Source: Saprospiraceae bacterium (GTDB taxonomy: Bacteria; Bacteroidota; Bacteroidia; Chitinophagales; Saprospiraceae). Taken from it: 47,541 nt of DNA. This document shows positions 8,548 through 14,754 of this stretch, piece by piece. A program made the translations under genes and the position numbers. The stretch covers positions 1-47,541 of the forward strand of contig JALSPW010000102.1 of assembly GCA_026985735.1 (NCBI GenBank), written 5' to 3'. Positions within the stretch are counted from its first letter, which is position 1; each line of letters opens with the position of its first letter. Under the pieces are notes generated by a model. The model was not told the origin of the DNA and made no database searches. It was given only the letters and a program-made list of their open reading frames with translations.

Positions 8548-9353
8548 TTTTTATAAATAATTAATTTTGTGTTAGCTTCGTTAATTTTATTACCTACCAG
8601 ATTGTAACCCCTTTCTGTCAATTCCTTTAATAAAAACTGTGGGATTCTTTTATGGTGAACATATAATGCACTTCCTTCAGGCATGGTCTCAATTTCCTGA
8701 AGTATTGTAACCATTGGGAGGGGCATTTCCAGATTCCTAACATCGATTTCTTTTATCTTGTCTTGGTAATCGGAATATATTTTTTCAAACAATTCCTTGT
8801 CGTCTTCAACTATATCTTCCGGTAAACCATCTGCATTGGTTTTTCCTCCAATTTTGGTAAAATAAGTGTATACCAAATCATTTTTCCTCTCTACTTTAAA
8901 TGCATAACCTTTTTCAGATAAAATCTTAATCATTGGAAGTGGCTCAAAACTGTTGATTATTTTTAGAACTTTGTTCTCCGGTAATTTCTTGATTGCAGAC
9001 ATTATTGATTTAAAAGGATCAATGCCTTTCTCCAAATCTATCCGTGCATCCAATTCTATGATTTCTTTATTGGTAAAATAGTCTTTATCTTTTTTTGTCT
9101 CACTTATTTTATCGGCATTTTTGTCTTTTTTCTCTATTTTAAAACCTATGGATGATAATCTGTCAAAAAGAATATCAATATCAATTCCTCCAATTTTTGC
9201 CGCATCAGCTATTGTTACTCTCGGAGCTAAAACTTTTCTTAAAATCGGATTTTTTAATTTCTTAAAATGTTTGTTTATAGTTGCTATTACATCTATAACA
9301 TCTTTGTTTTCCTTTATAATATCCGATATTTTTGTTTGTGCATTTATTTTCAT
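8544..9353 (-). CDS. DUF1858-DUF2249-DUF2249 protein
   Basis: A soluble 269-residue protein, first gene of the four-gene operon. Residues 1-72 resemble DUF1858 (KISDIIKENKDVIDVIATIN...; VTIADAAKIGGID). Two DUF2249 modules follow, about residues 91-170 (ELDARIDLEKGIDPF; FEPLPMIKILSEKGYAFKVE) and 198-269 (DVRNLEMPLPMVTILQEIE; FLLKELTERGYNLV). DUF2249 and DUF1858 domains are commonly found beside NO-response, hemerythrin/Ric and oxidase-like genes in Bacteroidota; the biochemical role is unknown. The fold is TusA/SirA-like, yet no conserved thiol is visible. Its stop overlaps the next ATG by 4 bp. A -7 box lies 25 nt upstream, and an inverted repeat further up may be an operator. Confidence 0.8.
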   Translation of the reverse strand: MKINAQTKISDIIKENKDVIDVIATINKHFKKLKNPILRKVLAPRVTIADAAKIGGIDIDILFDRLSSIGFKIEKKDKNADKISETKKDKDYFTNKEIIELDARIDLEKGIDPFKSIMSAIKKLPENKVLKIINSFEPLPMIKILSEKGYAFKVERKNDLVYTYFTKIGGKTNADGLPEDIVEDDKELFEKIYSDYQDKIKEIDVRNLEMPLPMVTILQEIETMPEGSALYVHHKRIPQFLLKELTERGYNLVGNKINEANTKLIIYKK

Positions 9354-9377
9354 TCAATTGACATTTTTAATAAAATG

Positions 9378-9385
9378 CAAAATTA
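9378..9385 (-). promoter_or_regulatory. Promoter -7 box of the DUF2249 operon
   Basis: Reads TAATTTTG on the minus strand, a TAnnTTTG match about 25 nt upstream of the ATG at 9353. No -33 TTG is evident, which would fit a promoter that needs an activator. Confidence 0.5.
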
Positions 9386-9403
9386 ATAAATTAAAATTTA
9401 GGA

Positions 9404-9443
9404 TTTTAATTTAAATCTAATTATTTTAATTTAGATTAGATAT
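9404..9443. promoter_or_regulatory. Possible operator: tandem/inverted repeat upstream of the DUF2249 operon
   Basis: Two 20-bp units lie side by side: TTTTAATTTAAATCTAATTA at 9404-9423 and a close relative beginning TTTTAATTTAGATTAG at 9424. Across the junction they form an inverted repeat AATCTAA-N10-TTAGATT (9414-9437) centred about 44 bp upstream of the -7 box, a usual place for an activator dimer. AT-richness makes chance similarity possible. Confidence 0.35.
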
Positions 9444-9470
9444 ATATAGTGTTTCTTTAATTTTTATGTA

Positions 9471-9509
9471 AAAAAAGCCTGCCCGAAATTCTTTTATTCC
9501 AGACAGGCG
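9471..9509 (-). terminator. Rho-independent terminator of the ECF sigma operon
   Basis: On the minus strand, a 13-bp stem (GCCTGTCTGGAAT pairing with ATTTCGGGCAGGC, including three G-U pairs) has a 6-nt loop and is followed directly by seven T. It sits 27 nt after the stop of the lipoprotein gene at 9536. Confidence 0.85.
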
Positions 9510-9535
9510 CTCCCATTTACATAAATCTTTATTGT

Positions 9536-10447
9536 TTACAAATTGTCCAATATGGATTTTATTTCTTCTATTCGTTTTTTACTTACATCAACTTTAATTA
9601 AATCACCATTATTAAAACTAGCATATTTCATACCAAAAAATGCCTGGCCATTGGCATTATCTGAAATGACAATTATATTTGCTTCAGTTTCAGGTATTTT
9701 AACATTATAAGGAAGTTCAAACACTTTTAATTCACCGTCCCAATACATTTCTATATTCGTATTTAATTTTGGAATAGATATTTGAACAATTGAATTGTCA
9801 ACATCAAATCCGTCAGGAAGTGAGACTCTGATTTTTTCAATTTTAGCATTTTCTGTTATTGCTTGTCCAATACAGAAAATTCCTTGCCTATCCGTAGTGA
9901 AAATATATCCTTTTTGAATAATAGGATCTTCACCGGATGTTATTTCCCATGAACTTTTAGTTAAAATGTCATTTTCATAAGCACTTTTACTCCACCCTTT
10001 TGAAGTCAATCGAAAAATACTTGGGACTTTTAAATCATTATAAGGAATTTTGAATCTAATTGGAATTCCTTTTTTAAGTGCTATATCATTCCCTTTGGTA
10101 TCCGAAAGTTCAAATTCAATTATATTTGAGTTCTTAATAAGTTTTCGGTTTTCACTTTCCATTGAAATTCTGTTAGCCACCAGTTTTCCAATTGTGTTTA
10201 TTTGTTTAAGTGAAAAATTTATTGTATCATTATTTTCAAAAAAATCATCATTTAATTCAACAATCAGGCCTTTGGAAAAGGTTTTAACATGATTTCCACT
10301 AACCGAGAATATGGCTTTTTCTTTTTTATCCTGCAACTGTGCCAAATAACTTATAGTATCATTTTTATAAGGATAAAAAACTTCATATTCCTCGACACAG
10401 GAATTAAATAATACAATAACCAGAGCTGTGTAAAAAAGTTTTTTCAT
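9536..10447 (-). CDS. Lipoprotein of unknown function, ECF sigma operon
   Basis: A 303-residue predicted lipoprotein. The frame opens two codons earlier (10453), but the ATG at 10447 gives the better signal: MKKLFY, a hydrophobic stretch, then the lipobox LFNSC with the lipidated cysteine at residue 17. The mature part is rich in beta-strand-like sequence, with no motif I can name. Segments such as FRLTSKGWSKSAYEND and GDLIKVDVSKKRIEEIKSIL give no functional clue. It is the third gene of a minus-strand unit, 27 bp after the anti-sigma/barrel gene, and is followed by a strong terminator. It may be a surface or periplasmic partner of the barrel protein or a target of the sigma factor; this is inference from position. 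Confidence 0.75.
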   Translation of the reverse strand: MKKLFYTALVIVLFNSCVEEYEVFYPYKNDTISYLAQLQDKKEKAIFSVSGNHVKTFSKGLIVELNDDFFENNDTINFSLKQINTIGKLVANRISMESENRKLIKNSNIIEFELSDTKGNDIALKKGIPIRFKIPYNDLKVPSIFRLTSKGWSKSAYENDILTKSSWEITSGEDPIIQKGYIFTTDRQGIFCIGQAITENAKIEKIRVSLPDGFDVDNSIVQISIPKLNTNIEMYWDGELKVFELPYNVKIPETEANIIVISDNANGQAFFGMKYASFNNGDLIKVDVSKKRIEEIKSILDNL

Positions 10448-10474
10448 ATACAATGCGTTTTCTGTAATTTCATA

Positions 10475-11842
10475 TTAATTAAAAAAATATCTTGGCCCCA
10501 AAGAAATTCCGAATTTTGTAAATTTCTGAGTTAAGGGGTAATTATTATTTGTAAATGGTTTTAAGAAATATCTAAACTTAGGTTCAGCAAAAAGTTCAAT
10601 ATTCCTGTTTATCCTATATCCAAAATATGCACTTGTGTAAATCGAAATCCCTAAATTTTTATTGAAAATATCTGGATTGTCGGATTGTTTATTAAAACTT
10701 ACTACTTCACCGTTCATATTCAACATGGTACCTTTTTGATAAGTTAAAATATTTAAAACTATACCTGCATTTATTCCTATATTAAAATCATTATGTTTAA
10801 ATTGATATCCAAAAATAACAGGAATATCAATCATGCTGTAATTATTTATTTTTTGAATATCTTCTTTGCCGTATATTTCTTTAATTGTCGTGTCTCTTGA
10901 AATTTGATATGTTCCGTCGGTGTTCCAAATTGTATCAATAGTAATAATAGTTTGAGTGTTTTTAACGTCTTTTATTACAATATGGAATTTTTCATTTATT
11001 GTAGTGAAATTCAATCCGGTTTTGATCAAAATGTTTTTATTGAACTTATATCCGGCCATTATTCCTCCCGAATATGATAATAATGCACTTTCACTGGACA
11101 ATCTGGAATTTATATATTCAGGTTTTGTGCCGGTAAGACTCTTTTTTGCGTAATCGGGGGAAAGATATAAATCCATAAACCATCTGTTTGCCCCATCTGA
11201 AAAACAATCATTTAAGATACCGTGTTGAGGTTTTATAGTAGGATTAAAAATTCTATTATTTAAAAGAAGATATTCTGTTTTTGACGATTTTAAAACTATT
11301 GGCTTTGAAAAGTTGTCATATTTTTTTATACCGGTGGTATTTTTATGAATATTTGATGTTTTTGATAATTGATTTTGAAAAATATTTTTATGTTCAATAT
11401 TTTCCTGATTCAATATTGTTCGGAGATATTTGGATGATTTTGGTTGATAAGAAGTTGTGTGATTATTATTGAAATTTATATTTGAATTAAGTATTTTATC
11501 GTAACCGGAAAATATATCCGGGGTATTTTGTTTTGTTGAACTTTTGACGGGGTTAATGTGATTATAAGATTTTGTGGAATTTTTATTTATCTCCTTGGAA
11601 ACTTTAGCAATAACTTTGCTGTTTTGGTTTGAATTCTCTTTAGAATTGGTACGGGACTTCAATAGGACAAAGCCTAATCCAAGGATAAATGCAATTCCTG
11701 TTGCGGTAATAAAATATATAAGAAACCGTTTAATTCTTTGTCGTTTTATCAGGGCTTCAGATACATTTTTCCATACTTTGTCTGAAGTTTGGATTTCAAT
11801 ATTATGAAGTTTTTCCTTAAATATTTTTTCAAAATTATCCAT
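10475..11842 (-). CDS. Putative anti-sigma factor fused to an outer-membrane beta-barrel domain
   Basis: The 455-residue product has three parts. Residues 1-37 are a short charged segment, placed like the sigma-binding end of an anti-sigma factor. Residues 38-61 are one strong membrane helix (FLIYFITATGIAFILGLGFV). Residues 62-210 are a low-complexity Asn/Ser/Lys linker. Residues 215-455 look like a PorT/OmpW-type outer-membrane beta-barrel (alternating strands such as GGIMAGYKF, LIKTGLNF, IFGYQF, GISIYTSAYFGYRI), ending in KFGISLGPRYFFN. The gene overlaps the ECF sigma gene by 8 bp, which supports an anti-sigma role. If both membrane parts are real, one chain spans the envelope. Alternative: the helix is an uncleaved signal and the protein is only a barrel. 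I see no conserved anti-sigma motif. Confidence 0.7.
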   Translation of the reverse strand: MDNFEKIFKEKLHNIEIQTSDKVWKNVSEALIKRQRIKRFLIYFITATGIAFILGLGFVLLKSRTNSKENSNQNSKVIAKVSKEINKNSTKSYNHINPVKSSTKQNTPDIFSGYDKILNSNINFNNNHTTSYQPKSSKYLRTILNQENIEHKNIFQNQLSKTSNIHKNTTGIKKYDNFSKPIVLKSSKTEYLLLNNRIFNPTIKPQHGILNDCFSDGANRWFMDLYLSPDYAKKSLTGTKPEYINSRLSSESALLSYSGGIMAGYKFNKNILIKTGLNFTTINEKFHIVIKDVKNTQTIITIDTIWNTDGTYQISRDTTIKEIYGKEDIQKINNYSMIDIPVIFGYQFKHNDFNIGINAGIVLNILTYQKGTMLNMNGEVVSFNKQSDNPDIFNKNLGISIYTSAYFGYRINRNIELFAEPKFRYFLKPFTNNNYPLTQKFTKFGISLGPRYFFN

Positions 11843-12371
11843 TGTGTGAATATAATTCGATTATTAATTTTTTTAACATATTTTTTGCTTTTGCCAATTG
11901 AGATCTGGAAGAACTTTCGGCAATTTTTAACATTTGTCCTATTTCTTTATGACTATATCCTTCTATAACATACATATTGAATACTGTCCGGTATCCAACG
12001 GGTAATTGTGTTAATAAATTTAAAAGTTCATCAGACGACATACCGGATATAGCATCTTGATTTTTATCATATAAATTATATATAGTTTTTATGTCTTCAG
12101 TATACAATTTCTTTTTCTTTTTTATATATTTTAATGCAACATTAATCATTATTTTTCTAATCCATCCCTCAAAAGAACCTTCATGTTTATAATTTTTTAA
12201 TTTTGAAAAAATCAAAATAAATCCTTCCTGCATGACATCTTCTGCATCCTGATTATTTCCTGTATACCGGAAACACAATGCTTTCATAGAATTTTTATAC
12301 TTGTCAAATAAAGCTTTTTGACTCTTTATGTCATTTTTCAGACTTGCGGAAATCAATTCTTTATCTGTCAA
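11835..12371 (-). CDS. ECF-family RNA polymerase sigma-70 factor
   Basis: A 178-residue extracytoplasmic-function sigma factor. Region 2 covers about residues 20-90, with the core-binding segment DAEDVMQEGFILIFSKLKNYKHEGSF and the promoter-melting segment W-IRKIMINVALKYIKKKK. Region 4 covers about 112-172, with the helix-turn-helix LPVGYRTVFNMYVIEGYSHKEIGQML followed by AESSSRSQLAKAKNMLKK. Region 4 normally reads the -35 element. It is first in an operon with the membrane-barrel protein, whose gene overlaps its 3' end by 8 bp. ECF genes in this phylum are often autoregulated with a linked anti-sigma. No TAnnTTTG box is visible just upstream, which would fit an ECF-dependent promoter. Confidence 0.93.
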   Translation of the reverse strand: MTDKELISASLKNDIKSQKALFDKYKNSMKALCFRYTGNNQDAEDVMQEGFILIFSKLKNYKHEGSFEGWIRKIMINVALKYIKKKKKLYTEDIKTIYNLYDKNQDAISGMSSDELLNLLTQLPVGYRTVFNMYVIEGYSHKEIGQMLKIAESSSRSQLAKAKNMLKKLIIELYSHNG

Positions 12372-12467
12372 AACAATCGTTTTAGTTTTTCCGGAAGCAA
12401 TTTATATTATATAGAGACTTATTATTATGGATTCGTTGCCTGCCGGAAGTTAAATTAATTAATTTTT

Positions 12468-13295
12468 TTAATCTTTATTTTTTATATTTCCTTTTTTTGT
12501 TTCATCGTTATTATTTTCTTCCACTATGTCCGCATCATCAATAAGGGGATTTCCATCATTGTCACGATCTTCAAATCCATCAATATCAGGCATTTCTTTT
12601 TTTGAGACGGTTTTATTTTTTGTTATTTTTGGAGTTGGGTTGTCCGAATATTCTCCTGATGTAAATTTATCAGCTTTATCAAAAAAATCAGATTTATCAT
12701 CAAGTTCGGAATCTTTTAAATCTATTGGAGAATCTGCAAAATCATCTTTATTATCTTCTGCTTGTTTTGTTTTTGCATATTCTTCTGCTTTTTTGATTGT
12801 CTCATCTATTTTTTCTCCAAGATTCTTAGTTATTTCTGAAGCTTTGTTATATATGGTTTTTCCGCCTTCGATAATTTTACCTCCGATTACTTCTGATGTC
12901 TCTTTGAATTTGTCGGCGGCTTCTTTTCCCGGACCATCTATAAATTCTTTTGCTTCTTCAATAAATTTGTCTCCGGTATCAGCAATAATATCTCCCGCTT
13001 TTTCAATTGCTTCGGTAGATTTTTTAAAGACTTTACTATCTGTAATATTATCAATAATTTCTTTCGATTTTTCAGTTATATTATTTACTACCTGATTGCT
13101 TTTTTCATTCGTTTGTGTTTTTATTTCATCAAATTTTTTATTCAAATCATCTTTTTGAGTTTCAAAAAAATCTTCAGAAGTTTCCAGTAAATGTTCACCT
13201 TTTTCTTTTGTATAATCAATCGTTTTTTTTGCAGCTGATTTAGTAATCGATTTTGAACCGAAAATCAGTTTTTTAATATCATTAAATATTCCCAT
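12468..13295 (-). CDS. LEA-like amphipathic helical protein with acidic tail
   Basis: A 275-residue, highly charged protein with no membrane segment. Residues 1-175 are a chain of amphipathic helices rich in Lys, Glu, Ala and Ile (for example KSAAKKTIDYTKEKGEHLLETSE and EAADKFKETSEV), like LEA or YtxH-type proteins. Residues 180-275 are acidic and probably disordered (DDFADSPIDLKDSELDD; DGFEDRDNDGNPLIDDAD). The DxDxDG-like DRDNDGNPLIDD could bind calcium, as in thrombospondin-type or dockerin-like loops, but this is only a resemblance. Such proteins are linked to desiccation or osmotic protection in other organisms. It stands alone, divergent from the coiled-coil gene at 13664 across a repeat-bearing spacer. 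The gene is real, since the bias is coding-like; function is unknown. Confidence 0.75.
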   Translation of the reverse strand: MGIFNDIKKLIFGSKSITKSAAKKTIDYTKEKGEHLLETSEDFFETQKDDLNKKFDEIKTQTNEKSNQVVNNITEKSKEIIDNITDSKVFKKSTEAIEKAGDIIADTGDKFIEEAKEFIDGPGKEAADKFKETSEVIGGKIIEGGKTIYNKASEITKNLGEKIDETIKKAEEYAKTKQAEDNKDDFADSPIDLKDSELDDKSDFFDKADKFTSGEYSDNPTPKITKNKTVSKKEMPDIDGFEDRDNDGNPLIDDADIVEENNNDETKKGNIKNKD

Positions 13296-13663
13296 GATTT
13301 TTTTTATAATTTATTTAATAGTTTTATTTTGTGCTAAAATTAATGCTTTTATTCAAATTTTAAAGTATTTTTACTAAAAAATAGAATTAATTCCTGTTTT
13401 ATTACTATTCAGGTAGTTTTATTTTGTTCGGAAAATGTTTTTTTTTATAAAAATAGCACTCATCTTGATCGATTAGTGTTTGTTTATAAAGTTAAGAGTC
13501 TGAGCTATTATGTTCGAGTTCAAGGTTTGCGAAATATTTGAAATCAAAGAGTTGACTTTTGTCAATAACTATTTCAAACATGAGCATAACGAAGAAATCG
13601 GATATTTTAGACAGGCACTAATTTTACAAAATTAAAATATATACTCAAAAAAAGAAAAATAAA
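13296..13663. other. Non-coding spacer holding a 149-bp inverted-repeat element
   Basis: No gene is visible. The spacer lies between divergent genes and contains repeat copy B (13473-13621). The remainder is AT-rich with no clear promoter box for either neighbour. Confidence 0.6.
13473..13621. repeat. Dispersed palindromic repeat, copy B (149-bp element with inverted ends)
   Basis: Left end TTAGTGTTTGTTTATAA (13473-13489) and right end TTTTAGACAGGCACTAA (13605-13621) are imperfect inverted repeats of the family arm. The interior holds a second imperfect pair (ATTTGAAAT...GTTGAC near 13540-13557; GTCAATAACTATTTCAAAC from 13561). The element ends 42 nt before the GTG start of the coiled-coil gene. 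It looks like a MITE or nested palindrome with no coding capacity. Confidence 0.65.
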
Positions 13664-14614
13664 GTGTCTGAAACCAAGAATGAAATCAAAAATTTAATAA
13701 AAAAGATTAATAGCCTTCAGATAGTGGAGAAAGAATATTCTTCCATTGAAAGTAAAAAGAAGAAACTTGAAAATGAGCTTAGTGAATTATTGGATTTACT
13801 ACAAACTAAAAATAATGAGATTTCAAAAATGGAAAAATTTTCCTTTGGTGGGCTAATAAAATCTGTTTTTGTTGACAGGAAAAAGGTTTTGGATAAGAAA
13901 AGAGAAGAGTATTATGATTTATCCAAACAATATGAAAAATTAAAATCTGAAATAGCTGCCCTGAATTATGAATCCAATCTATTGGGGAGAAAATACAATG
14001 ATTTTTTAAGATATAAACGGGAATTGCAGGCACTATTTGAAAAGAGGGAAGCTGAATTAATGACGGAAGATTCAATGGAAGGATTAACTTTTAGGAATAT
14101 GCTTGATGATATAAAAGATATGAAAAAAGAACAAGCGAAGATTTTAGTTTCTATTTCAATTATCGATAAGTTGTATAGTAAACTTACTTTATTAAGTGCT
14201 GCTTTGAGAGAAGTGGAAGGATATGGTAATTGGAAAACCAGAAAAAGGATGAGGCGTGTAGATTCTTACAAGAATATTGCTATCAATAATGCAAAGCAAT
14301 ATCTTTTGGAAAGTAACCTTATGATAAAAAAACTGGAACAATCTTTAATTGGTATAAAAATCAACAGTGTTAATCTTTATTTAAAACCTATTGAGTTTCA
14401 GGGGTTTTTAAATGTTATTTTTGATAATTTTATTACGGATATTATTTTGAGAAAAAAGATTAATGATGCTATTGACAATATTGAGGATGTTTATAGAAAT
14501 CTAACTATTTTGAAAAATGAATTGCGGGATAAAATTGAAAGCATAGAGGATAAAATAAAACAGTTGGAAATCCTTAAAAAAGAAGTTGTCTCTGATCACG
14601 GATTACCATCATAA
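13664..14614 (+). CDS. Coiled-coil protein of unknown function
   Basis: A 316-residue soluble protein dominated by heptad-like helices: residues 1-75, 85-135 and 195-310 are rich in Lys, Glu, Leu and Ile (for example ESKKKKLENELSELLDLL and DKIESIEDKIKQLEILKKEV). There is no signal peptide, membrane segment or catalytic motif. A short basic patch, WKTRKRMRRVDSYK, lies near residues 190-203. The start is a GTG; no in-frame ATG gives a better N-terminus. It stands alone. Copy B of the dispersed repeat lies just upstream and copy C just downstream, and a strong hairpin separates it from the convergent pnp. Function unknown; a structural or scaffold role is the most one can say. Confidence 0.8.
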   Translation: MSETKNEIKNLIKKINSLQIVEKEYSSIESKKKKLENELSELLDLLQTKNNEISKMEKFSFGGLIKSVFVDRKKVLDKKREEYYDLSKQYEKLKSEIAALNYESNLLGRKYNDFLRYKRELQALFEKREAELMTEDSMEGLTFRNMLDDIKDMKKEQAKILVSISIIDKLYSKLTLLSAALREVEGYGNWKTRKRMRRVDSYKNIAINNAKQYLLESNLMIKKLEQSLIGIKINSVNLYLKPIEFQGFLNVIFDNFITDIILRKKINDAIDNIEDVYRNLTILKNELRDKIESIEDKIKQLEILKKEVVSDHGLPS

Positions 14615-14637
14615 ACCGTAAAAATAGAGATTAAAAA

Positions 14638-14680
14638 GCTATCAAAATAACGAAACATTTTGTTCCTTTATTTTGATAGC
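14638..14680. terminator. Bidirectional hairpin between the coiled-coil gene and pnp
   Basis: A perfect 13-bp stem GCTATCAAAATAA/TTATTTTGATAGC with a 17-nt loop, extended by imperfect AAA/TTT pairing. It lies 24 nt after the + strand stop (14614) and beyond the pnp stop (14751) on the minus strand. No long T run follows, so it may also act as an mRNA 3'-end stabiliser. Confidence 0.6.
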
Positions 14681-14694
14681 GCTTTAATATTAAC

Positions 14695-14754
14695 TAAGTG
14701 TTTGTCTATAAGGAGATTGTTTTGAATTTTAATGGTATTATAGACAGGCACTAA
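14695..14754. repeat. Dispersed palindromic repeat, copy C (60 bp, most complete)
   Basis: Left arm TAAGTGTTTGTCTATAA (14695-14711) and right arm TTATAGACAGGCACTAA (14738-14754) are inverted copies flanking a 26-nt core that contains TTTGAATTTTAATGG. The right arm overlaps the pnp stop codon: the minus-strand TAG at 14751-14753 is part of the arm. This copy is the best reference for the family in the window. Confidence 0.75.

Noticed and set aside
9478-9509. GCGCCTGTCTGGAATAA-like arm as another member of the dispersed repeat
   Set aside because: It shares about ten bases with the repeat arm, but the structure is a complete terminator with a T tail, which explains it better. A shared origin is not excluded.
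12526-13095. 189-codon ORF antisense to the LEA-like gene
   Set aside because: Ser-rich translation typical of a shadow opposite a Lys/Glu/Asp-rich gene.
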